This document shows positions 9,278-17,269 of a stretch of 37,409 bases of DNA, in pieces (positions within the stretch are counted from its first letter, which is position 1; every line of letters starts with the position of its first letter). The notes under the pieces were generated by a model, which worked only from the letters and a program-made list of their open reading frames with translations, was not told where the DNA came from and did not search any database. The stretch comes from Spirulina sp. SIO3F2 (lineage in GTDB: Bacteria; Cyanobacteriota; Cyanobacteriia; Cyanobacteriales; Spirulinaceae), in assembly GCA_010672165.1 (NCBI GenBank), contig JAAHHN010000045.1, positions 1-37,409 of the forward strand. The letters run 5' to 3'. The translations under genes were made by a program, and so were the position numbers.

Positions 9278-9724
9278 CTAAGCTGCAACTGTCAACCCCA
9301 TCTTGATATGGGGAATATCGGCTTCTATAAATGGTTCCCCTTGGGCTTGAAACCCGAGTTTGGCATAAAGGGGGACAATATATTGTTGGGCATGGAGCAC
9401 AATCTGCTGGTAGCCCTGGCGTTGGGTTTGGCTTAAGGCGGCTTGGGTCAGACTGCTGCCAATGCCTTGACCCCGGAAGGGGGACAAAACAGCTAGTCGT
9501 TCTAGTTTGATTGTGTTGGCGTTAAGGATGCGGAGGCGCAAGGTGCCAACGGCTTGATCCTGGTGGTAGGCCAGGGCATGGAGGGCATAGGGATCTTGGC
9601 CATCGAATTCATGAGCCAGGGGAATTTGTTGTTCTTGCACAAAAACGCGATCGCGGATTTGGCGAATTTCAGTCTGAGCCAGCAAATAATTTACCCAGCG
9701 CACTTGACAAGTCACTAAAAGCAT
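9278..9724 (-). CDS. GNAT-family N-acetyltransferase
   Basis: About 148 residues of the GNAT fold. EIRQIRDRVFVQEQQIP near the N terminus, LERLAVLSPFRGQGIGSSL (acetyl-CoA pyrophosphate loop, motif R/Q-x-x-G-x-G/A) and a final PLYAKLGFQAQGEPFIEADI motif with the late Tyr are diagnostic. It resembles the ElaA/YjcF group, which transfers acetyl from acetyl-CoA to small amines or proteins; the substrate is unknown. I chose the ATG at 9724, because the family begins just before the WVNYLLAQ-EIR region. A GTG at 9751 would add nine residues. Neither has a convincing Shine-Dalgarno sequence. Probably co-transcribed with the glycosyltransferase downstream. Confidence 0.85.
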   Translation of the reverse strand: MLLVTCQVRWVNYLLAQTEIRQIRDRVFVQEQQIPLAHEFDGQDPYALHALAYHQDQAVGTLRLRILNANTIKLERLAVLSPFRGQGIGSSLTQAALSQTQRQGYQQIVLHAQQYIVPLYAKLGFQAQGEPFIEADIPHIKMGLTVAA

Positions 9725-9879
9725 AGGTTTTTTTTGAGCACCGTCTTCCACACCGTATCAGGTGATTGGTGAAGGCGAAAGTATAAGATGCTATGTTTGC
9801 GCGTTTAACTTTGCGTAATCAATAGATTACTAGCGAGATTTATGACCGTATTAGCGTTAGTCTGCAACGATGCCAATTC

Positions 9880-12800
9880 TTACAGTGTCGCTAACACTTC
9901 ATCGGCATCGACTTGACCCCAGTGATAGCCCATTTCTTGGCTCATTTTTTTGGCACGGTTGGCTTCTCGTCGAGCGTCTTCAGGTTTGCCTGAGTTGAGA
10001 TGTGCCCAGGCTAAACCAACACGGATATCAGCTTCGCAGAGACGATAGCCACTTTCCAAAGTATATTGGAGAGATTCTTCTAAATAAGGATATGATTTCT
10101 CTGGTTCTTGTTTATATCTTCCAAAGAAGTGACCATGCGCACATAGTGTTTCTGTTAAACACAAATGATTGTCAATCGATCTTGCCTTTTCTAAAGCTTC
10201 TCTAAGATGCTGCTCCGCTATTTCAGAATTTGAATGGGTCATTAGCAGAGATAGAGCTAGGTTGGATTTCCAAGGAATATACCTATGGAGATCGTATATG
10301 CCATCTCTTAGTTCTATCTGCTCTTTCGATAGCTGAAGTAGTTTTTCCCAATCTTTCTCTCTTCTTTTATTCGCCCCGTATAAAAATACATCAAAATGAG
10401 ATTGATTTACCAAGTTAGACAAAGCAGACTCAATGTCTCCTTTGAGATAGAAAAGAATCACTTTTTTTCTAATAAGATTTTCATGTCTATGCCTTTCTGA
10501 TAATTCAATTGATTCTATGTTATTGGTTAGCTCTAGCCCTTTTTCTACACAATTGAATGCCAAAGCGATTTCCCCTAGTTCCTTATAACTATCTGCCATA
10601 TGTGAATAAGAACTTGCATTGTATAAAGAGAAGTCCAGATGAACATTTTTTACAATTGATTTCTCGTACAAGGGTATTGCCTTTCTTGGGTTACCTAGGC
10701 TATTCAGACAAAGTGCGAAATCATTGTAAACAAATCCACGAATTCTCTCGTCAACAAATTCTTTGACTAAATACGAGCCATTTTTCACAACAAAAAAGTT
10801 TTCAAGAATTTTTTTTGATGTATTCCAAGCCTGCATTTTTAAGTTAAGGAGCCATTCATATTCTCGTTGAATGTCAGAATAATAAATAAAGTAAGCTTTC
10901 TTGTATGCACCGATTTTACAAAGATGATACACAGACTCTACATGAAGAGAAAACTGTTCTAGTTTTGGTTTTTTTATTGAAAGAATCGGAGGCATTATTC
11001 TTGAATAATAGTCAGCAATTCTCTCATGAGTATCTTTCGCTATCCTATTTCCAGGGTTTTCGAACTCCCTACCATAATATGCATGAGCCAACGGATGCAT
11101 TGAATAAAAAATTTTGTCTGTCCCCTTGATTTTTTCTGTCTCATTTTTCTCTGCTTGAAAATCTGCATCCAGAAATCTTTTTATTAATTGATATTTCGTG
11201 AGCCGCTCAACTAACTCAAAAAAGTCTTCATAGTTTAATTCATGCAGTCGAAGGCTTAGATTCTTTCTATGACTATCTTTATCGCTTCTAGATAAGCCCA
11301 AAAGTTTTTTGATCCACTTAAATAATTTGATTAATCGGCGCTCCCAACCAACTGGCTGTCGTTTTCGTGGTGGAATCCATGCAGGATCGCGCCCCCAAAA
11401 AACCGGAACAAATGCCGATGGCGCTACAGGTATCCGAAACGCACTAAAAATCAGCAAAAACTCCTGTTCAGCCACTGATAGATGTTTGTCATATTCTGCT
11501 ACTACCCGTTGCACCCGCTCATAATGCCCCTCATCATCATTAGGTGGCGGCACATTCAAGATGCTCTTCACATCCCCCTTGCAAATATCAACCGAATAGG
11601 AACCGAGTAAACGCAAAACAATCGCATACCCATCCCATTCGTGAACCACTCGCTGGAGCTGATCATCTGTACCCCGTACTCCAATCTTCTTGAGCAACTT
11701 TTGCCCATCTGCATCACTTAACCGCTCAACATAACGCTCAACATTTGTTTTGTAAGCAATAAAATCCAATAACGGCGCACGACTGGTCACAACACAAAAA
11801 GACTGGTTCACTCCTTCTGCAAACAACGTCAGAAAATCACGGAGCTTATTACTCTGGAGCAGACCATAATTATCCCCCTCCTGATTTTGATATAGCTCCA
11901 TACCGTCGATGATAAAAATATAACGGCCAGTGCGGAGAATACCTCTGATTAGACGGGTTTGATCAATCGTATCTAGCTCTTCAACATCAATCCCATCCAA
12001 CATTAATAAAGCCGCTTGCACCCGCTGAGACTTATCTGTTGATTTGGTTTGGAGATGGGCGACATCCTTCAGCAAAAAAGCGATCGCTTTTTCATAAAAC
12101 TCATCCACACTGCGTTGCTCATAAAAGCCCCACCAAAACACACCATCCGGCTTTGGTAAATTAGGCTGCTTGATCACCCCCTCAATCCAATGCCGAGCCA
12201 CGCTACTTTTGCCCTCACCCCCAAACCCAATCAGCCCAGTAATATTACAAGTGGGGTCAAGATAATCTTGATTCAATCCTGCCAATAAATCTTCTCGACC
12301 CACCCACTCTGACAATAACGGTGGGGCATTTTCAAGGTTAGTCCGGGGTAGATTCACAGTTTGGTTTCGCTTTAACGGAATATCTAAATCCTCTGATTTA
12401 AGTCTGATGGGAGTGGCTTCACTCAGTTCTGCATTCATAGCGAACAAACTGAGCACTTGGGTATCCACCGCAATCCCCGTATCTCGATCACGATAGCTTT
12501 TTTCTGCCTGCCATTGCTGGGCAATCACACCAACCACCAAGTCCCGTTCTATATCCAGAACAGCACTGCCACTCATGCCATCATTGATTTGTTGTGACTG
12601 TAGGATAACTGGATCAGTGACGAGCCGATAGTTTTGAGGGGGTTCGCCTAAGCCCAAAATCATTCCTCGTGCAGGCAAACCCTGATAATGGCTCAAACGA
12701 CGGTAGCCAAAGCTAACAAACGTATGACCATCAGACGTTTCTGCCTCCCCAACCCGAGCAACTTCCACCCCCGCAGGCAGAAAATCAACATCAATTTGTA

Positions 12801-13062
12801 GCACAGCGATATCGTCGTCATAGCCATCCGGCAAACCAATAACTCGGGCTGTGTGGGCTTTCTCTTCATCCCGTGCTGCCTGGGCAAAGTAAACATTGAT
12901 TTCTAAACCCAATTTGATATCTCTAGTTCGGGCTGCATCACGGACAACATGCAGACAAGTGACGATCCTGCCATCTTGAGAAATAACAAACCCCGTGCCA
13001 ACAATCGAGTCGTTAGCGCTCCGAATCTGAACTGTGAAATTACGGCAGTTCTGAATTTTCAT
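9880..13062 (-). CDS. Trypsin-like protease - STAND NTPase - TPR sensor protein
   Basis: 1060 residues. Residues 1-210 are a trypsin-like serine protease with an intact triad: H38 (TCLHVV), D84 (DDIAVL) and S164 (NDGMSGSA). Residues about 250-570 are a STAND/NACHT-like NTPase: WVGRE, Walker A GFGGEGKSS (279-287), WWGFYEQRSVDEF, Walker B YIFIIDGME (381-389), a VVTSR sensor and GYAIVLRLLGSY. Residues about 575-1060 are helical with TPR-like units (NSLGNPRKAIPLYEKS; AHLNSGKPEDARREA). No signal peptide, so it is cytoplasmic. This is the layout of NTP-dependent conflict proteins: TPR sensing, NTP-driven oligomerisation, effector protease. It follows the Trypco1 gene by 13 bases. The TPR-coding part is far more AT-rich than the rest. 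Trigger and protease target are unknown. Confidence 0.9.
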   Translation of the reverse strand: MKIQNCRNFTVQIRSANDSIVGTGFVISQDGRIVTCLHVVRDAARTRDIKLGLEINVYFAQAARDEEKAHTARVIGLPDGYDDDIAVLQIDVDFLPAGVEVARVGEAETSDGHTFVSFGYRRLSHYQGLPARGMILGLGEPPQNYRLVTDPVILQSQQINDGMSGSAVLDIERDLVVGVIAQQWQAEKSYRDRDTGIAVDTQVLSLFAMNAELSEATPIRLKSEDLDIPLKRNQTVNLPRTNLENAPPLLSEWVGREDLLAGLNQDYLDPTCNITGLIGFGGEGKSSVARHWIEGVIKQPNLPKPDGVFWWGFYEQRSVDEFYEKAIAFLLKDVAHLQTKSTDKSQRVQAALLMLDGIDVEELDTIDQTRLIRGILRTGRYIFIIDGMELYQNQEGDNYGLLQSNKLRDFLTLFAEGVNQSFCVVTSRAPLLDFIAYKTNVERYVERLSDADGQKLLKKIGVRGTDDQLQRVVHEWDGYAIVLRLLGSYSVDICKGDVKSILNVPPPNDDEGHYERVQRVVAEYDKHLSVAEQEFLLIFSAFRIPVAPSAFVPVFWGRDPAWIPPRKRQPVGWERRLIKLFKWIKKLLGLSRSDKDSHRKNLSLRLHELNYEDFFELVERLTKYQLIKRFLDADFQAEKNETEKIKGTDKIFYSMHPLAHAYYGREFENPGNRIAKDTHERIADYYSRIMPPILSIKKPKLEQFSLHVESVYHLCKIGAYKKAYFIYYSDIQREYEWLLNLKMQAWNTSKKILENFFVVKNGSYLVKEFVDERIRGFVYNDFALCLNSLGNPRKAIPLYEKSIVKNVHLDFSLYNASSYSHMADSYKELGEIALAFNCVEKGLELTNNIESIELSERHRHENLIRKKVILFYLKGDIESALSNLVNQSHFDVFLYGANKRREKDWEKLLQLSKEQIELRDGIYDLHRYIPWKSNLALSLLMTHSNSEIAEQHLREALEKARSIDNHLCLTETLCAHGHFFGRYKQEPEKSYPYLEESLQYTLESGYRLCEADIRVGLAWAHLNSGKPEDARREANRAKKMSQEMGYHWGQVDADEVLATL

Positions 13063-13075
13063 ATTTGCTACGGTG

Positions 13076-13399
13076 TTACGCTTGATCCCGTTCCCAAACC
13101 AACTTAACGTTTAAACTCGCTTCAACACCCGTTTTAGCAATCAATGCTCCTGATTCCACATCAAACGTAATGCCAAATTCCACCTCAACTTGGGAAGGTC
13201 GGTTAGCCAAGGAATCCACAGTCTCCCAGGTTTTATCTGCCATGCGTTGGATGGTGTTCATCGCCTTCTCAACCGCTCTGGCTGATTTATCCGCAAGTTC
13301 AGATGCATCAACGCCCCTGAGGCTAACCTCTCTCATACGCCCATCTGGATTGAAATCAATTAAAAGCTCAGGACTATTGTTAGACATTTGACTTTCCAT
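13076..13399 (-). CDS. Trypco1-type (CU044_2847-like) trypsin-co-occurring small protein
   Basis: 107 residues. The pattern ELLIDFNP...VSLRG, a central helix ASELADKSARAVEKAMNTIQ RMADKT, then VEVEFGITFDVESGALIAKT followed by ASLNVKLVW matches what I know of the Trypco1 (CU044_2847 family) domain. That domain is encoded next to trypsin-like proteases and STAND NTPases and is thought to be an adaptor or substrate linking sensor and protease. Here it sits 13 bases upstream of exactly such a gene, same strand. The ATG at 13399 has a GGAG about 10 bases upstream; an alternative ATG lies at 13387. The 141 bases between it and rsmE should hold the promoter, but no strong consensus is visible. Family assignment is from memory, not a search. 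Confidence 0.75.
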   Translation of the reverse strand: MESQMSNNSPELLIDFNPDGRMREVSLRGVDASELADKSARAVEKAMNTIQRMADKTWETVDSLANRPSQVEVEFGITFDVESGALIAKTGVEASLNVKLVWERDQA

Positions 13400-13540
13400 A
13401 GTTGATCTACTCCACTTACTGTATGAATCGATTACATATCAACTGATACGCTGCTGCCTACAACCATAACCGAATCGATGTCTGGTTGAAGTTGAGACAA
13501 AGTAAAGATCAAAAGACGGCTCTACCATGTTTGGGAAATT

Positions 13541-14320
13541 CTAGAATTTGCCTCCTGTTTGCTCAGATTCCAGCCAACTGGCCACTACCGCCACCGCTGC
13601 GATCGGTGCAGTCACCGCCCGCAACACCCGCGCCCCCAAGGAAACAGGCTGAAACCCAACCGCGATCGCTTGCTCAATCTCCTCCGCTGTCCATCCTCCC
13701 TCTGGGCCAGTCGCAACCGTTATCCCCCCTTTATTAAGGGGGGCAGGGGGGATTTTTCCCTTACCAAGAGGGGCAGAGGGGATCTCCCGAATCCGCAACC
13801 CCAAACTCGGCACATCCCCCCGCGCCACACAAAGATACTTTGCTCCCATTCCTTGCCCTTGCAACAACTCCCGGAACGGCCGCACCGCCTCTACTGTCGG
13901 CACGAGCGCCCGCTCTGACTGCTCAGCCGCCTCAGTTGCAATCTTTTGCCAACGGGCTAGTTTTTTGGGGTTGGGTTTAGGCAAAGTGCGATCGCTCATT
14001 ACCGGGCAAAAGGTTGTCACCCCTAGCTCCGTGCCACAGCGGATAATCTCTTCAAAACCACTGCCCTTTGGCAAGGCCACGATCAGCGTTAGTTGTAGTG
14101 GTAACTCTGTGGAGACAGCGATCGCCTCGCTCAAGATTGCCTCAGTGCCTGCTAACTCCGCCAACCAAGCCGCCCCCTGCCCATCGAGCACAATCAAGCG
14201 ATCGCCTTCAGCCAAGCGCAACACCCGATAGAGGTAATGGCATTGCACGGGCGTGAGTTGGGCGCGATCGCCTTGGTGCTGCTCCGGCGCAATATAGAGG
14301 CGTTGCAAATCGTGAGGCAT
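13541..14320 (-). CDS. rsmE: 16S rRNA m3U1498 methyltransferase RsmE
   Basis: 259 residues. The N-terminal PUA-like part (HYLYRVLRLAEGDRLIVLDG) and C-terminal SPOUT knot (VATGPEGGWTAEEIEQA; SLGARVLRAVTAPIAAVA) identify RsmE, which uses S-adenosylmethionine to methylate N3 of U1498 in 16S rRNA in the assembled small subunit. The usual knot motif L-R-x-E-T-A reads RAVTA here. Residues about 180-199 (SAPLGKGKIPPAPLNKGG) interrupt the strand before the knot; the normal family lacks them, and they are encoded by a palindromic repeat. The frame is kept. Divergent from the tocopherol methyltransferase gene. Confidence 0.92.
   Translation of the reverse strand: MPHDLQRLYIAPEQHQGDRAQLTPVQCHYLYRVLRLAEGDRLIVLDGQGAAWLAELAGTEAILSEAIAVSTELPLQLTLIVALPKGSGFEEIIRCGTELGVTTFCPVMSDRTLPKPNPKKLARWQKIATEAAEQSERALVPTVEAVRPFRELLQGQGMGAKYLCVARGDVPSLGLRIREIPSAPLGKGKIPPAPLNKGGITVATGPEGGWTAEEIEQAIAVGFQPVSLGARVLRAVTAPIAAVAVVASWLESEQTGGKF
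13724..13795 (-). repeat. CCCCCCTT/AAGGGGGG palindromic repeat inserted in rsmE coding sequence
   Basis: Perfect 8-bp arms CCCCCCTT and AAGGGGGG around a 4-base loop (13724-13743), followed by a degenerate second unit (CCCTT-ACC-AAGAGGGG). Read on the minus strand it encodes APLGKGK...PAPLNKGG, an in-frame insert in RsmE. Related units occur in the SulP gene (19262-19280) and after pgm (31770-31789). Confidence 0.85.
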
Positions 14321-14423
14321 TGTTGAGCAACGTATTGTTTAACAACATTCCGACATCTTAAATGGACTGCAACCAAACAAAAATGCCAGACTGACAGAGT
14401 TCCCTGTCATTCCCCAGACTACA

Positions 14424-15266
14424 ATGGCAATCACCCTTTCCGAGCAAATCCGGCAACTCTACGATGCTTCTAGTGGGCTCTGGGAAAAGGTTTGGGGAGA
14501 GCATATGCACCATGGCTACTATGGGCGCTTGGGCAATGTGCGCTGCGATCGCCGTCAAGCACAAATTAATCTGATCGAAGAACTGCTCCGTTGGGCCGAT
14601 TTAGAACAAGCCGAGCATATTTTGGATGTGGGTTGCGGTATTGGTGGCAGCACGCTTTATCTTGCCCGCAAATACCATTGTCTTGCCACGGGGATCACCC
14701 TCAGCCCCATTCAAGCGGGCCGAGCTAAAGAACGAGCTTTTGAAGCGGATCTCGCAGGGCGGGTACAGTTTCAGGTGGCTGACGCGTTGGCAATGCCCTT
14801 TGCCGATGAGTCCTTTGATGTGGTGTGGTCGCTAGAAAGTGGGGAGCATATGCCCGACAAACGCCAATTTCTTGCCGAATGCTACCGTGTCCTTAAGCCA
14901 GGTGGGCTGATGATTTTAGCCACCTGGTGTCATCGCGCCACAGAGATGGCACTCCTCACTGAAGCAGAAGAAGAGCATCTAGAGGCGATTTATCGGGTGT
15001 ATTGTTTGCCCTATGTAATCTCGCTGAACTCTTATCTAGACTTGGCGCAAAATCTAGGATTTAAAAATATCCGCTGTGATGATTGGTCTACAGCCGTCGC
15101 CCCATTTTGGGATGTGGTGATTGATTCAGCACTGGATTGGGAAGCGATCGCGGGTCTGGTGCAAGCTGGCCAGCAAACCATTGAGGCCGCGTTGTCGTTG
15201 CGACTGATGTCTGAAGGCTATGCTAAAGATCTGATTCGGTTTGGGTTGTTGTGCGGAATACGCTAG
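14424..15266 (+). CDS. vte4: Gamma-tocopherol methyltransferase
   Basis: 280 residues, a class I SAM methyltransferase. LYDASSGLWEKVWGEHMHHG, then YYGRLGNVRCDRRQAQINLI, is characteristic of cyanobacterial gamma-tocopherol methyltransferase. The SAM site is ILDVGCGIGG (66-75), with ALAMPFADESFDVVWSLESG EHMPDK as the post-motif region and YRVLKPGGLMILATWCHR after it. CLPYVISLNSYLDLA and DWSTAVAPFWDVVIDSAL match the family's C-terminal substrate region. The enzyme methylates gamma-tocopherol to alpha-tocopherol, the last step of vitamin E synthesis, at thylakoid or plasma membranes. No chloroplast-like leader. Single gene, divergent from rsmE and convergent with the exosortase-associated gene. 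Other tocopherol/quinone methyltransferases are less likely given the near-complete motif match. Confidence 0.9.
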   Translation: MAITLSEQIRQLYDASSGLWEKVWGEHMHHGYYGRLGNVRCDRRQAQINLIEELLRWADLEQAEHILDVGCGIGGSTLYLARKYHCLATGITLSPIQAGRAKERAFEADLAGRVQFQVADALAMPFADESFDVVWSLESGEHMPDKRQFLAECYRVLKPGGLMILATWCHRATEMALLTEAEEEHLEAIYRVYCLPYVISLNSYLDLAQNLGFKNIRCDDWSTAVAPFWDVVIDSALDWEAIAGLVQAGQQTIEAALSLRLMSEGYAKDLIRFGLLCGIR

Positions 15267-15295
15267 CTGTATTCGTACTACAAACAATGTCGGCA

Positions 15296-16006
15296 TCAGG
15301 CTTCCGACTGCAACATCATACCGATACTTCCTTGAATCACCTGAATCAATTCCGTCACCACATCCTCTGTTGCATCTAGGGTGATATTTGGATCAATCGG
15401 CAATCGCAAACAAACAGCCAACCAGGGCACGCGATCGCCCTTTAATTGAGCTTGCAGATCCCGCCAAAACCATTGACGCATCGCATAATGTCCTCCGGTT
15501 TTAAAGCCATACCATTGGGCAACCACCACTCGCTGGGGATGATGCACCACCTTAGTATCTTGAGGATCGCGGGCAATAAACCATCGCGCGGTGATGGTAT
15601 GGTTTGCATCTGTATCGGGGATGTTGACCGTCAGAATGCCTACTGGGTCTTGCTGCCAGCTAAAAAAACCATTGAGATCCGACCAATCCACATAGGGTTT
15701 GTCCTTAGGATCAGCTTGGGGTCGTAGTAATACGGTTGCAGGTTTATCCCCCTCAATCGGCAAGAGGTCTTGGCCCACCCAATTGTGACCCCCAATCTTG
15801 AGGGGAAGGACTTGATTGGTACGCTCCGAGGGCAGTTCAATGCCAGTTTTGCGGATTTCGCGCAAAACACTAATACCCGGCACTTCACTCGGCGATCGCC
15901 AATTGGGGACAAACGACCCCGCCAGCACCAGACCCAGAAGCAAACTCAGCCCCAAAATCACCACAATCAAAATCTGCGATCGCGTTTTTGCGCCCGATGC
16001 CATCAT
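15296..16006 (-). CDS. Cyanoexosortase B system-associated protein
   Basis: 236 residues: one N-terminal transmembrane helix (ILIVVILGLSLLLGLVLAGSF) and a soluble extracytoplasmic domain with no enzymatic motif. Position directly after a cyanoexosortase B gene, size and topology fit the cyanosortase-B-associated family, an EpsI-like accessory to exosortase. I start it at the ATG at 16006. That start overlaps the exosortase stop as ATGA and has GGGGAG eight bases upstream. The longer frame start at 16042 would overlap the exosortase by 40 bases without such a site. Translational coupling suggests the two proteins work together in the membrane. Function inferred from context and general resemblance. 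Confidence 0.75.
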   Translation of the reverse strand: MMASGAKTRSQILIVVILGLSLLLGLVLAGSFVPNWRSPSEVPGISVLREIRKTGIELPSERTNQVLPLKIGGHNWVGQDLLPIEGDKPATVLLRPQADPKDKPYVDWSDLNGFFSWQQDPVGILTVNIPDTDANHTITARWFIARDPQDTKVVHHPQRVVVAQWYGFKTGGHYAMRQWFWRDLQAQLKGDRVPWLAVCLRLPIDPNITLDATEDVVTELIQVIQGSIGMMLQSEA

Positions 16007-16947
16007 TGCTTTTTCTCCCCTTGACCAAAGATCTGCGCCCATCCGGCATAGTTAATAATTCCCACCATGGGCTCACCATAATAGTAGTGAGATGAGCGCT
16101 CCAGCAGATCCAGCCATAACACCACCAAGAGCAACATCCCCAGAGAAATTAAATCGCCCCCCAAACCCTCATGAGTCCAAGCAAATGCCCCATCGTAGCC
16201 CATGCCATGCAGGTAAGTCAGGATAGTATTGCGCACAATATTGACCGCCACACTAATAACCACTGTGCCGGTTAGCAGTGCCCCTACTTTGAAGCGCGAT
16301 CGTGCCACTCCTGTCCAATGGAGCAGGAGCACCGCCACATATAGGCTCGTAAACAGCATCTTCAAGCCCGCACAATAGGGGGCAACCTCTACTAAGCGAT
16401 CCTGGACTGTGATGTAAATGCCCTCGATCGCCAAGTCTGGCACGCCCAGTTGAAACAATACAAACCCCGCCACATTGGCAATAAAAGCTTGCAGCGGCAG
16501 CGTAAAAGGCGTGATCAAATAGGGCAATGCATTGGGAGTAGCCAGCGCCACAAACAACAGCGGAAACCGCTGGAGCTGCAATCCTGAAGCCCCCTTGAGC
16601 ACTAAGCACAAACCCACCAACACCAAAGGCAGTGAGAGGTTTACCCCTTCTGACGTACCACTCAGATAAAACAATGCACCAATGACTAAGCAAACCCAAC
16701 CCGCTGGATGAGCCGTATCCGGCAGTCGCTGCCATTTGCGTCGCTGCCGCCACACCAAATAGCCCGCGTAGGGAATCCCGAGCAAACCATGACTGAAATA
16801 TTCATGCTCGATGCTAATGCTTTTGTTGAGCCAGCCGTCTATCCAATGGAGCAGCACTGGGCCGTAAAGCAGTAGCAGAATGACACCAAGGACAGTTGAG
16901 AACCAATGGCGTTGAAGCCAAGAAGGAGAGGGGGCGGTAGAGGTCAT
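16003..16947 (-). CDS. crtB: Cyanoexosortase B
   Basis: 314-residue polytopic membrane protein (about eight helices). Exosortase catalytic residues are visible: C192 in VAPYCAGLKM, R239 in NIVRN and H259 in WTHEG. FSHGLLGIPYAGYLVW, GTSEGVNLSLPLVL and ATPNALPYLITPFTLPLQAF fit the cyanobacterial B type. Exosortases cut and sort PEP-CTERM-tagged proteins, usually linked to exopolysaccharide and envelope biogenesis. No PEP-CTERM substrate is encoded in the window. It is followed by its associated protein (4-base overlap). Upstream lies the DegT aminotransferase, separated by a 320-bp inverted-repeat element that begins 3 bases before this start codon, so the element may separate it from its original promoter. 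Confidence 0.85.
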   Translation of the reverse strand: MTSTAPSPSWLQRHWFSTVLGVILLLLYGPVLLHWIDGWLNKSISIEHEYFSHGLLGIPYAGYLVWRQRRKWQRLPDTAHPAGWVCLVIGALFYLSGTSEGVNLSLPLVLVGLCLVLKGASGLQLQRFPLLFVALATPNALPYLITPFTLPLQAFIANVAGFVLFQLGVPDLAIEGIYITVQDRLVEVAPYCAGLKMLFTSLYVAVLLLHWTGVARSRFKVGALLTGTVVISVAVNIVRNTILTYLHGMGYDGAFAWTHEGLGGDLISLGMLLLVVLWLDLLERSSHYYYGEPMVGIINYAGWAQIFGQGEKKQ

Positions 16948-16949
16948 TT

Positions 16950-17269
16950 TATGAGTTCAGGGTTCAGATTTTGAGTTCAAGGTTCAAAGTTCAAGGTTCA
17001 GAGTTAGCAAGTATGAAGAGAACTGAAGCTTATTCTTGCTCAGAATTTGTTGTATTAGTGGCTTAAATTGAGTCCACCTCTTACTCTTACTCAATATGGC
17101 TTTTCCAGGATGGGATTAGAGCATAGGAGTTCCAAGCCAGGGTAGTATTCCATCAGGATAGAAGATAGGTTGGCCAACTAGAGAAAAAAAGAAAAGCCGT
17201 GTTTTACCGTCTGTCCGCTTTAGCAAACTCCAGCACTTTGAACCTTGAACTCTAAACTCTGAACTCATA
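16950..17269. mobile_element. 320-bp non-coding element with terminal inverted repeats (MITE-like)
   Basis: Both ends carry the same 11 bases inverted: TATGAGTTCAG at 16950-16960 and its complement at 17259-17269. Similarity then continues inward for about 35 bases with one 5-base gap. The ends consist of degenerate 7-base units of the form GTTCAAR. The interior has no transposase frame; it contains a GTTGGCCAAC palindrome at 17169-17178. The element occupies the whole gap between the aminotransferase stop and the exosortase start, and the aminotransferase TGA (17265-17267) lies inside the right end. I see no clear target duplication. Confidence 0.6.

Noticed and set aside
9752-9879. A terminator or small gene after the protease-NTPase gene
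   Set aside because: Only weak TTAGCG/CGCTAA complementarity around a long loop and no T run; no coding frame.
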